From positions 1-6,308 of the forward strand of contig NZ_JAWOAR010000095.1 in the NCBI RefSeq assembly GCF_046498435.1: a stretch of DNA of 6,308 nucleotides, in the 5' to 3' direction. The notes under the pieces are model-generated. The model was not told where the DNA came from. It searched no databases and saw only the letters and a list, made by a program, of their open reading frames with translations. Below are positions 1-6,237 of the stretch, piece by piece; the stretch's first letter is position 1, and every line of letters starts with the position of its first letter. The position numbers were made by a program, and so were the translations under genes. Origin of the DNA: Longimonas sp046498435. Lineage in GTDB: Bacteria; Bacteroidota; Rhodothermia; Rhodothermales; Salinibacteraceae.

Positions 1-170
1 CCTTGAAACAAAGTCCTCCTCTCCCAGCGGGCTAGTCCTTGCACATAACTTTTTCTCCGCTATATTGTTTATTTAACGTTGGTTTCCTCCACCGCCTGTT
101 CAATGAGAGATTGTTGGATCCTACAACAAGAACCCATCTGGGCGTCTTCTCGGGGGAATAGTCGGGGGAA

Positions 171-200
171 TGGATCCTGAATCAAGTTCAGGATGACGTG
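171..200. repeat. Palindromic repeat family A, copy 1
   Basis: This is a perfect 8-bp stem, ATCCTGAA (174-181) with TTCAGGAT (187-194), around a TCAAG loop. It is flanked by TGG on the left and GACGTG on the right. A second copy at 650-679 matches it at 26 of 30 positions. The four differences fall on two base pairs of the stem, so both copies keep a perfect hairpin. It resembles the short dispersed palindromes found in intergenic regions of many bacterial genomes. No function can be assigned. Confidence 0.75.
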
Positions 201-258
201 TCGGGGGGACGGTGCTAGAGACGAAAGCTCCCTTTCAACTCGAACGCCCCCCTCGAAT

Positions 259-290
259 GTCATCCAGATTCTGAATCGAGTTCAGGACAG
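259..290. repeat. Palindromic repeat family A, degenerate copy
   Basis: The segment 268-288 aligns with family A. The arms are ATTCTGAA (268-275) and TTCAGGAC (281-288) around a TCGAG loop. One pair has become a T-G wobble, the outermost pair is mismatched and the loop carries one change. The usual GATGACG tail is lost, but a GTCATCC lies on the left side (259-265), the reverse complement of such a tail. That suggests a mosaic or partly decayed copy. Confidence 0.55.
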
Positions 291-500
291 GCAAGCGATC
301 ACCAACGATTATCACCATCTCAGGTTGTGTGCATAGACTAGCCCCGGGGGAGAGGAGACAGAGGTGAGGGGATTGGGCCTTCAAAAACAAACGCTTGGGG
401 AGATAAGGTGAGGGAAGCGATTCCAGCATCATTTCGAACCAGCACACCCATAGCCGGAGACTGCTCACGCCCCCGGCGGTCTGTGCGCATCCCCCCCTCA

Positions 501-536
501 GTCGCTGGCGCGACAGCTCCCCTCTCCAGGGGGAGC
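501..536. repeat. Twin G/C-rich hairpins
   Basis: Two adjacent stem-loops are visible: GTCGC (501-505) pairs with GCGAC (510-514) around TGGC, and GCTCCCC (516-522) pairs with GGGGAGC (530-536). The combination of a short C-T-C-A-G-T-C-G-C hairpin followed by a CTCCCC/GGGGAG hairpin resembles a dispersed intergenic repeat type seen in diverse bacteria. No T-tract follows, so it is not called a terminator. Confidence 0.5.
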
Positions 537-573
537 GGGTTTGTGGCTTGACCTTCTTTCCTCGCACCTCAAG

Positions 574-604
574 GTCATCCTGACGCCCCCAGCGAAAGGA
601 TCTC
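574..604. repeat. Palindromic repeat family B, copy 1 (inverted)
   Basis: GTCATCCTGACGC at the left and AGCGAAAGGATCTC at the right form an imperfect palindrome with ATCCT (577-581) pairing with AGGAT (597-601). Read on the minus strand it begins GAGATCCTTTCGC and ends with GGATGAC, the pattern shared with the elements at 849-876 and 891-921. This pattern, GAGATYC..CGC....CGGRATGAC, is a frequent type of dispersed intergenic palindrome in bacteria. Confidence 0.55.
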
Positions 605-649
605 AACGCCCACCTCACAACGTAGGGCACGACCTTCGGTGGAGCACAC

Positions 650-679
650 TGGATCCCGGATCAAGTCCGGGATGACGTG
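650..679. repeat. Palindromic repeat family A, copy 2
   Basis: This is a perfect 8-bp stem, ATCCCGGA (653-660) with TCCGGGAT (666-673), around TCAAG. It has the same TGG left flank and GACGTG right flank as the copy at 171-200. It differs from that copy at four bases, which form two compensatory pairs: T-A to C-G, and A-T to G-C. The element is intergenic and has no coding context. Confidence 0.75.
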
Positions 680-749
680 ACCGGAAAGACGCTCTCATAG
701 CGAGGCCCGCTCGCACGCTCAGGCAGGTATAAAACCACGCTAAACAGGT

Positions 750-793
750 ACGAGGCTCCGCCTCGTGACGCCGTCGTTTAGGGGCTCTGCCCC
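750..793. repeat. Two tandem G/C-rich hairpins
   Basis: ACGAGGC (750-756) pairs with GCCTCGT (760-766) around TCC. GGGGC (781-785) pairs with GCCCC (789-793) around TCT. They are 14 bases apart, share a GGCTCYGCC core, and are followed by no T-run. They look like dispersed repeat sequence and not like a transcription terminator. Confidence 0.45.
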
Positions 794-848
794 GTCCTCA
801 TGCAGGAAATGATGCCATTTCAGGTCAAGTGCGTAACTCCACACAAGA

Positions 849-921
849 AGGGATCGCTGTCTCCCTCGGGGATGACTCCGTCGTTTCCGGAGAGATTCCT
901 CGCATGCTCTCGGAATGACGC
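849..921. repeat. Palindromic repeat family B, two further copies
   Basis: Two related imperfect palindromes lie close together. The first (849-876) runs from GGGATCGC to CTCGGGGATGAC. The second (891-921) runs from AGAGATTCCTCGC to CTCGGAATGACG, with ATTCC (895-899) pairing with GGAAT (912-916). Both share the GAGATYC..CGC and CTCGGRATGAC ends with the inverted copy at 574-604. The first is the more degenerate. Confidence 0.5.
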
Positions 922-1002
922 GCTGGGGTACCGGACATACCGATTCTGTGAAGGCTCGCTCAGGTTTTGTCGTGTACTGTGGTGCAACCACCAAAATGAG
1001 GG

Positions 1003-1036
1003 TTGACAGAGCACTACTTAACAACTTGGTTAAACT
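1003..1036 (+). promoter_or_regulatory. Candidate promoter of the efflux operon
   Basis: TTGACA at 1003-1008 is a perfect match to the sigma-70 -35 consensus. The best -10-like hexamer, TAAACT at 1031-1036, is 22 bases downstream, longer than the usual 16-18. The hexamer at the normal distance (1026-1031, TTGGTT) is poor. Either the promoter is deliberately weak, or a different sigma consensus is used, as in Bacteroidota, whose -7 box differs. The position, directly ahead of the repressor gene and next to symmetric repeats, is what one expects of a regulated efflux promoter. Confidence 0.35.
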
Positions 1037-1044
1037 ATTTGGTT
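1018..1044. promoter_or_regulatory. Candidate TetR operator
   Basis: A dyad TTAAC (1018-1022) / GTTAA (1029-1033) with a 6-base spacer overlaps the first of two TTGGTT direct repeats (1026-1031 and 1039-1044) spaced 13 bases start to start. A possible inverted half-site, AACCA, lies upstream at 986-990. The cluster sits between the -35 element and the GTG start of the TetR gene. TetR-family repressors of efflux pumps usually bind such symmetric sites over their own promoter. Binding here is inferred. Confidence 0.35.
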
Positions 1045-1052
1045 GAATTGCA

Positions 1053-1763
1053 GTGGCGCGTCCTCTACGTTGCAAAACATACTTTGTAGCCTTGCACCCC
1101 CACCGCGTGCCTACTGACGACGAGCTATCCACCGAGCAACAGATTTTCGAGTCTGCCTTGGTTGTCTTTGCCCAGCATGGACGCACGGGAGCCCGTATGC
1201 AGCAGATTGCCGATACTGCGGGCATCAACAAGTCGATGCTGCACTACTACTTTCGCACCAAGGCCGACCTGTACGAGGCCGTATTCGGCCACACCATGGA
1301 GCGCTTCATGGCGTCGTTCGATCACCAGGCGTTGCACGAAGCTGGTTCGTTCGCCGAGCTCCTTCGCCGCTTCATTGGCGGATACGTGGCGTTCTGCCAG
1401 ACCCACACCCACGCTATGCGTCTGCTCGTGAGCGAAAACCTGCGCGGCGGTCCGCTTTTGGGCGAGCATTTGCAAGAGATGGCCAATGCGGGTACCGATA
1501 CGCCCCCACGCCTCTTCCGAAACGCGATTGAACGCGCCATTGAGTCCGGCGAAATTCGCCCCGTGGACCCCGACCATACGCTGCTCACCATCATTGCCAG
1601 CTGCATCTTTCCATTTGTTGCGCGCCCGACGGTCGAGCGCATGCACGCGCCTGCCGAGGCAGACTGGACTAGCTTCGTTGAGATGCGCAAAGAGCAGATT
1701 TTCGATGTCGTTTACCGCGGCCTCAAGCATCCCGATGTCTCATCGTCGCCCTCCTCTGCATGA
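1053..1763 (+). CDS. TetR/AcrR-family transcriptional repressor
   Basis: This is a DNA-binding repressor of 236 residues that probably controls the efflux operon it heads. Residues 28-77 form the TetR_N DNA-binding domain. The helix-turn-helix reads MQQIADTAGINKSMLHYYF (49-67) and is followed by the conserved K-A-D-L-Y-E-A-V-F. Residues about 85-225 are the helical, variable ligand-binding and dimerisation domain. The start is GTG with no Shine-Dalgarno sequence. It gives 27 residues before the domain, rather many for the family. An in-frame GTG at 1107 would leave about 9 and is a serious alternative. The stop overlaps the next start (ATGA, 1760-1763), so repressor and pump are translated from one mRNA and the regulation is probably autogenous. 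The inducing ligand cannot be read from sequence. Confidence 0.93.
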   Translation: MARPLRCKTYFVALHPHRVPTDDELSTEQQIFESALVVFAQHGRTGARMQQIADTAGINKSMLHYYFRTKADLYEAVFGHTMERFMASFDHQALHEAGSFAELLRRFIGGYVAFCQTHTHAMRLLVSENLRGGPLLGEHLQEMANAGTDTPPRLFRNAIERAIESGEIRPVDPDHTLLTIIASCIFPFVARPTVERMHAPAEADWTSFVEMRKEQIFDVVYRGLKHPDVSSSPSSA

Positions 1764-3328
1764 CCTACTCGCCAACGGCGCTGTGCAGCGCACTTGTTGC
1801 GGCTCTGTTTCTGGTTGGATCCGGGTGCTCGCTCACGCCACAGATGGATTCGCCCGAGACCGAGGCCACGCTCCCCGACGCATACGACACGCCGCTCGTA
1901 GAGGATGGCCCGCTCTACGCCGAAAATGACTCCACGCGCCTCGATCCAGTCCGCTGGTGGACGGCCTTCGACGATCCGGCGCTGAACGCGCTCATCGACA
2001 CGGCCCTGGTGCGCAATCTGGACCTGGAGCGCACCCGCGCGGTCGTTGACGAAGTCGCCAGTCAGCTTCAGATTGCGCGGGCCCCGCTGTTCCCCCAGGC
2101 TACGGCGAACGGCAGCTACAACCGCCAGACGCAGCCTGCAAACACCGGCATCGGTGGAGCACTGGGCGGCGGTGGGGCGCCCGACGGGTCTGTGCCCGAT
2201 CGCTTTACGTTTGATACGTACAGCCTGTCGCTGGCGCTGTCGTACGAACTCGATTTCTGGGGCCGCCTGCGCAACCAGCGCGGCGCAGCCCTGGAGCGGT
2301 TTATGGGCTCAGTGGATGCGGTGCAGACCGCCCGCCAGCAGGTTATCGCGCAAACCATTAGCACCTACTTTGAAGTGGCTACGCTGGAGCGCGAGATCCG
2401 GCTGGGCGAGGAAACCATTCGGGTGCTGCAAGAACGCGTGGACCTGGCTGAAGACCGCTACGACCGCGGGCTGGTACGCTCGTTCGAGGTGTACGCGCTA
2501 CGTCAGGAGTTGCAAGCGGCCCAGGCCGAGCAGCCCCAGCGCGAGAGCCAGCTTGCCGACGCACGAGGCCGCCTCTCCGTTACGCTCGGACAATTTGTCG
2601 GCGATGTAGACGAGGCCGTGATGCAGGCCGCCCGCTCTGCGCCCCGCGATGAGGTGCTGGCTACCCTACAGCCGGTGCCGCCCGGACTTCCCTCCGACCT
2701 GCTCATGGCGCGCCCCGACCTCCGCGCCGATGCTCGCGAACTTAACGCGGCCCGGCGTGAGATTGGCGTGGCACGAGCCAACCGGCTGCCCAGCTTCTCG
2801 CTCACCGGTGAGGGCGGCGTCCAGAACAGCACGCTCGACGACCTGCTGAACATCGATCAGCGCTTTACTTCGCTGGTGGCGTCGGTGGCCGCGCCCGTAT
2901 TTCAGGCGGGTCGCCTGCGCGCCGAGCAAGACGCGGCTGAGGCGCGCTACACGCAAGCGCGAGCTACCTACGAACAAACGCTGCTCACCGCACTCCAAGA
3001 AGTGCACGCGGCGCTCACCGCCTACGAGAAGCAGCAAGAGCAGTACGCGCTGGTGCAGGACCAACTCGAAGAGGCCGAATCCAGCGCATCCAACCAGATG
3101 CGCCGCTACGAGCGAGGCATTGGCGACTACGCCACAGCCCTCGACGCCGAGCGCACGCGCCTTCAGGCCGCACAGCGCCTTACTGCCGCCGAAGAAGCGC
3201 TGGTCGGCAGCCGCATTGCACTGCATCGGGCCCTGGGCGGGGCGTGGGTTGCGCCGCCCGAGTCCGACGACCCCCGACTGTTCCGCGACACCTACCGCCC
3301 GGATGCAGCGGCCGATACCGCCGATTGA
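1760..3328 (+). CDS. Outer-membrane efflux channel, TolC/NodT family
   Basis: This is the outer-membrane duct of a tripartite RND pump, 522 residues, near the family's usual 450-500. An N-terminal hydrophobic signal (about 6-22) ends at Cys23 in VGSGC. This suggests a lipoprotein, as is common in NodT-type channels, although Gly rather than Leu at -3 makes the lipobox weak. Two outer-membrane efflux repeats follow. The first begins with WWTAFDDPALNALI (66-79), carries LDFWGRLRNQRG (164-175) and has a long coiled-coil helix (about 180-275). The second begins at GLPSDLLMARPDL (309-321), followed by AARREIGVARANRLPSFSLTG (split at 330-350), and ends with IALHRALGGAW (486-496). The start overlaps the TetR stop by four bases, implying translational coupling. 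The next gene follows after 64 bases. The segment 129-147 is Gly-rich, as expected for a loop. Confidence 0.95.
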   Translation: MTYSPTALCSALVAALFLVGSGCSLTPQMDSPETEATLPDAYDTPLVEDGPLYAENDSTRLDPVRWWTAFDDPALNALIDTALVRNLDLERTRAVVDEVASQLQIARAPLFPQATANGSYNRQTQPANTGIGGALGGGGAPDGSVPDRFTFDTYSLSLALSYELDFWGRLRNQRGAALERFMGSVDAVQTARQQVIAQTISTYFEVATLEREIRLGEETIRVLQERVDLAEDRYDRGLVRSFEVYALRQELQAAQAEQPQRESQLADARGRLSVTLGQFVGDVDEAVMQAARSAPRDEVLATLQPVPPGLPSDLLMARPDLRADARELNAARREIGVARANRLPSFSLTGEGGVQNSTLDDLLNIDQRFTSLVASVAAPVFQAGRLRAEQDAAEARYTQARATYEQTLLTALQEVHAALTAYEKQQEQYALVQDQLEEAESSASNQMRRYERGIGDYATALDAERTRLQAAQRLTAAEEALVGSRIALHRALGGAWVAPPESDDPRLFRDTYRPDAAADTAD

Positions 3329-3358
3329 CCTGTACCTTCACGCCTGTTTCTTCACTTA

Positions 3359-3376
3359 GGCTGCCACGTGGTAGCC
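3359..3376. promoter_or_regulatory. Near-perfect dyad upstream of the adaptor gene
   Basis: GGCTGCC (3359-3365) and GGTAGCC (3370-3376) pair along seven positions, with one G-U wobble in RNA, around ACGT. The centre is CACGTG. The dyad lies in the 64-base gap between the channel and adaptor genes and ends 16 bases before the adaptor ATG. No T-run follows, so a simple terminator is unlikely. A protein-binding site, an mRNA processing or stability hairpin, or chance are all possible. Confidence 0.3.
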
Positions 3377-3392
3377 GCGTTCTCTTTGCCCC

Positions 3393-4598
3393 ATGCGCGA
3401 ATACAAATCGTATATCATCGGTGGCGGATTCATTGTGGGCAGCCTTGTGCTGGCCGTGATTTTGGTGGCGCTGCGCAGCGCTCCGCCGCAAGATCCGCCC
3501 TCGAACGAAGCTCCGCTCGTGAGCAGCACGCCCATCGAACTGCGCTCGGGGGCGCTACAAGTGCGCGGCACCGGCACGGTGCGTCCGCCACGCGAGATCG
3601 ACCTCACCGCCGAAGTGGGCGGGCGTATCGTATCGGTGAGCGATGCCTTTGTGAGTGGCGGCACCTTCCGTACCGGCGACACGCTCGCCCGTATCGACCC
3701 GGCAGATTACCAGAGCCAGGTGCGTCAGGCACGGGCTGCGGTTACGCAAGGACAGTTCGAGGTGCTGCAAGCACGCGAGGAGGTGGGCATCGCCAAAGAA
3801 GAATACGATCGGATGCGTCAGCGGGCGGCAGACGCCCCCGAGCCCGACAGCACCGAACTGGGGCGGCTGCTCTTCCGCGAACCCCAGCTTCGGGCGGCCG
3901 AGGCGAACCTTGAAAGCGCCCAGGCCCAGCTCGAAACCGCCCAGACCAATCTGGAGCGCACTGCCCTCGTAGCGCCGTTTGACGGACGCATACGCACCAC
4001 GCAAGCCAACCAGGGCGCATACGTGGCGCCGGGCACGCCCATCGCGCAGCTTTACAGCACCGAGCAGGCCGAGGTCGTAGTGCCGCTCGAATCAGGGCGG
4101 GCCGCGCTCATCGAGGGGCTGTGGCAGACCAGCGCCCGGCAAACAGACGAGCCACGCTCGGCCACGGTCACGCTCACCTACGGCGGTACGGAGTACACAT
4201 GGGATGGCTACGTAGACCGCGTGGAGGGCGCGCTCGATGCACAGACGCGCACCGTGAACGTAGCCGTGCGCGTGGATGCGCCCTACGACACGCGTCCTAA
4301 CACCGACACAGACACCGACGACGATCCGCCGCTCGCGGTGGGGTCGTACGTCTCCGTTGACATCGAAGGGCGTTCGCTCGACCGCTACTACGCGGTGCCG
4401 CGCCGCGCCGTACGCAATGACGGCACCGTGTGGACGGTTGAAGCCGATACGATGCTCGTAATGCGCGACGTAACCGTGGTGCAGCATGTCGACGACCAGG
4501 CCTTTGTGACCGGCGATCTGACCGACGGGCGTCCTGTCATTACCGACGACCTCCCCGTGGTCAGCGACAGCATGACCGTCCGCCGTGCCACGGAATAG
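3393..4598 (+). CDS. RND efflux periplasmic adaptor (membrane fusion protein)
   Basis: This HlyD/AcrA-type adaptor of 401 residues would link the inner-membrane pump to the outer-membrane channel. A single N-terminal membrane segment (about 7-27, IIGGGFIVGSLVLAVILVAL) anchors it. There is no lipobox cysteine, so it is probably retained by this helix. The split lipoyl/barrel-sandwich domain lies at about 56-106 (EVGGRIVSV, FRTGDTLARIDPADY) and 190-224 (LVAPFDGRI, VAPGTPIAQL). The alpha-helical hairpin between them (106-189) is rich in Gln, Ala, Arg and Glu. A beta-barrel follows (225-330), then a membrane-proximal domain (about 331-400, from YYAVPRRAV). An unusual acidic TDTDTDDD stretch (304-311) interrupts the beta-barrel. 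The start has no Shine-Dalgarno sequence but a pyrimidine-rich leader. The gene lies 52 bases ahead of the RND pump, the standard order for such operons. Confidence 0.94.
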   Translation: MREYKSYIIGGGFIVGSLVLAVILVALRSAPPQDPPSNEAPLVSSTPIELRSGALQVRGTGTVRPPREIDLTAEVGGRIVSVSDAFVSGGTFRTGDTLARIDPADYQSQVRQARAAVTQGQFEVLQAREEVGIAKEEYDRMRQRAADAPEPDSTELGRLLFREPQLRAAEANLESAQAQLETAQTNLERTALVAPFDGRIRTTQANQGAYVAPGTPIAQLYSTEQAEVVVPLESGRAALIEGLWQTSARQTDEPRSATVTLTYGGTEYTWDGYVDRVEGALDAQTRTVNVAVRVDAPYDTRPNTDTDTDDDPPLAVGSYVSVDIEGRSLDRYYAVPRRAVRNDGTVWTVEADTMLVMRDVTVVQHVDDQAFVTGDLTDGRPVITDDLPVVSDSMTVRRATE

Positions 4599-4650
4599 TG
4601 CGCCGTAGCACCGCTTCTTCGCCTCCCCCTACCGTTCTTCCTGCACGCCC

Positions 4651-6237
4651 ATGACCCGTATGATTGACTGGATGGCCCGTAACGGCGTGGCCTCCAACTT
4701 GCTGTTTATCCTGATCTTTCTGGTGGGCAGCATCAGCGCGTTTGCGGTGGTGCAAGAGGTCTTTCCCGAGTTCAGCCTGGATGCGGTGCAGGTGCGCGTA
4801 GAGTACCCCGGTAGCACGCCCGAAGAGATCGAGGAGTCGATTGTGCAGCGCATCGAAGACCGGATTCAGGGCGTAGAGGGCATCGACCGCGTGCTGGCGA
4901 CGGCCTCGGAGAACTTCGGGGTGGTGACGGCCGAGCTACAGCGCGGCGCCGATGCCGCTCAGGTGCGCGACGAGATCAAGCAGGAGGTCGACCGCATCAC
5001 TGCATTTCCGGAGGAGGCAGAGCAGCCCACGGTTACCGAGCTCTCAAATCGGCGGCAGGTCTTGCAGGTGGCCATCTACGGACGCGCCAGCGAGTCCGCT
5101 CTGAAGGAAGCCGCGAAGCAGCTCGACCGCCAGCTTACACAGTATCCCGAAATCTCGCTCATTGAACGGTCCGGGATTCGTGACTACGAAATCTCGATTG
5201 AACTCGACCGCCAGACCTTGCGCACCTACGGGCTCACGCTTTCGCAGGTGGCTGGGCTCGTGCGTGAGGGCAGCCTGGACCTGCCGGGCGGCGAAATCGA
5301 AACCGATAGCGAGCAGATTCTCATCCGCACGCAGGGGCAAAACTACACCAAGCAGGACTTTGAGGACATTGTGCTGATTAGCCGCGACGATGGCACGCAG
5401 CTTCGCCTTGGCGATGTGGCCACGGTCATTGACGGATTCGAGGATGCCGACCTCATCACCCGGTTCAACGGCGAGCGCGCGGCGTTCTTGCAGGTCTTTC
5501 GTACGGGCAACGAGCAGGTGCTGCGTAACGTGGAGGTCGTGCAGAACCATCTCGACACCGAGTTTCGCCCGTCGCTGCCCGACGGCATTCAAGTCGGCAT
5601 CTGGCAGAACGAAGCCGAAAATCTGCAGAGCCGCCTGAATCTGCTCATCGAAAACGGCATCCTGGGGCTGCTGCTGGTTATCGCCACGCTCATGCTGTTC
5701 CTGAATCCGCGCCTGGCGTTCTGGACCTCGGTCGGTATCTCGCTGGCGTTTGTGGGCACGTTTGGCGTGATGTACCTGACCGGCACCTCCATCAACCTGA
5801 TCTCGCTCTTTGGCTTCATCCTCTCGATCGGCATCGTGGTCGATGATGCGATTGTAGTGGGCGAGAATGTGTTTGCGGAGCAAGAAAAAGGCGCCGACCC
5901 CACCGACGCGGCGGTCCTGGGCACCTCGCGCGTTTCGGGACCGGTCATCTTCGCAGTGCTCACCACCGTCGCGGCCTTCATGCCGCTGCTCTTCATCGAA
6001 GGCATTCTGGGCAAGTTCCTGGGCGATATCCCGTTTATCGTGATCGTGGTGCTCTTGCTCTCGCTGGTCGAGGTGCTCTTCATCTTGCCGTACCACCTGT
6101 CGAACGTCAAGAAAACGCCTGCCGAAGACGAAAACGCCTTCGTCCGCCGCTTAAAACGCGTGCAACAGCGCTTTGCTGATGCGCTGAACCGCTTCATTAA
6201 CAGGCCCTTGAAGCGGGCCCGGGACTGCCGGGCTTGA
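4651..6237 (+). CDS. RND efflux pump, N-terminal half only (truncated)
   Basis: This is the proton-driven inner-membrane pump of the hydrophobe/amphiphile efflux (AcrB-like) class. Only 528 codons are present against roughly 1,000-1,070 normally. Visible parts in order are TM1 (about 13-33), the N-terminal periplasmic porter region (about 40-330, with EYPGSTPEEIEE at 51-62 and DLPGGEI at 210-216), TM2 (335-351), TM3 (357-377), TM4 (380-405, with the proton-relay Asp pair D398-D399 in GIVVDDAIVVGENVF), TM5 (429-449) and TM6 (460-483). Family-like sequence continues to RFINRPLKRA (514-523) and then ends in RDCRA and a TGA. TM7-TM12 and the second porter half are absent. The last codons come from sequence unrelated to the family, see the junction entry. 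ATG 4660 (residue 4) is an alternative start. If the truncation is real the pump cannot work. Confidence 0.9.
   Translation: MTRMIDWMARNGVASNLLFILIFLVGSISAFAVVQEVFPEFSLDAVQVRVEYPGSTPEEIEESIVQRIEDRIQGVEGIDRVLATASENFGVVTAELQRGADAAQVRDEIKQEVDRITAFPEEAEQPTVTELSNRRQVLQVAIYGRASESALKEAAKQLDRQLTQYPEISLIERSGIRDYEISIELDRQTLRTYGLTLSQVAGLVREGSLDLPGGEIETDSEQILIRTQGQNYTKQDFEDIVLISRDDGTQLRLGDVATVIDGFEDADLITRFNGERAAFLQVFRTGNEQVLRNVEVVQNHLDTEFRPSLPDGIQVGIWQNEAENLQSRLNLLIENGILGLLLVIATLMLFLNPRLAFWTSVGISLAFVGTFGVMYLTGTSINLISLFGFILSIGIVVDDAIVVGENVFAEQEKGADPTDAAVLGTSRVSGPVIFAVLTTVAAFMPLLFIEGILGKFLGDIPFIVIVVLLLSLVEVLFILPYHLSNVKKTPAEDENAFVRRLKRVQQRFADALNRFINRPLKRARDCRA

Larger units (their letters stand above)
16..357. 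repeat. Long-range inverted repeat (arms 16-37 and 336-357)
   Basis: The left arm at 16-37 (core CTCTCCCAGCGGGCTAGTC) is the reverse complement of the right arm at 336-357 (core GACTAGCCCCGGGGGAGAG), with 19 of 22 positions pairing. The three mismatches are consecutive, in the middle of the arm. About 298 bases lie between the arms and include two copies of the GGATCC..GATGACG palindrome family. No target-site duplication is visible next to the arms and no transposase is encoded inside. This could be a pair of oppositely oriented dispersed repeats or the ends of a small non-autonomous element. Confidence 0.45.
1..1002. other. Gene-free, repeat-rich intergenic region
   Basis: I find no convincing coding sequence in this stretch. 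Reading frames here are short, have biased and improbable compositions (Arg, Ser, Cys and Pro rich), and run straight through palindromic repeats. The region contains at least three families of short imperfect palindromes, several G/C-rich hairpins and a long-range inverted repeat, listed separately. Positions 44-83 are a local A/T-rich patch with a TTGCAC (39-44) and TATATT (61-66) pair 16 bases apart. No gene follows it, so I do not call it a promoter. The function of the region as a whole is unknown; it looks like a site where dispersed repeats have accumulated. Confidence 0.7.

Noticed and set aside
39..66. TTGCAC / TATATT promoter-like pair
   Set aside because: Only the -10 match is good, no gene follows on that strand, and an A/T-rich patch in G/C-rich DNA gives such matches by chance.
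516..536. G/C-rich hairpin as a rho-independent terminator
   Set aside because: No run of T follows on either strand, and it is paired with another hairpin in the manner of a dispersed repeat.
235..630. Minus-strand frame of 131 codons in the intergenic region
   Set aside because: It crosses several palindromic repeats, has a Ser/Arg/Pro/Cys-rich composition, no recognisable motif and no start context.
10..930. CRISPR array
   Set aside because: The repeats are few, unevenly spaced, in both orientations and palindromic with variable stems. There is no regular spacer length and no cas gene.
800..1006. Plus-strand frame of 68 codons upstream of the TetR gene
   Set aside because: Its middle is made of two family-B palindromes (849-921). 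No motif is visible and it is probably fortuitous.
740..1231. Minus-strand frame of 163 codons overlapping the TetR gene and its promoter
   Set aside because: It overlaps the well-supported TetR DNA-binding domain and the repeats upstream. The composition is not protein-like, and it would cover the only plausible operon promoter.
5044..6096. Long antisense reading frame (350 codons) opposite the RND gene
   Set aside because: It is the exact antisense of strongly conserved RND coding sequence. It is rich in His, Gln, Arg, Asp and Glu with no domain-like motif, and long antisense frames are expected from codon bias in high-GC genes.
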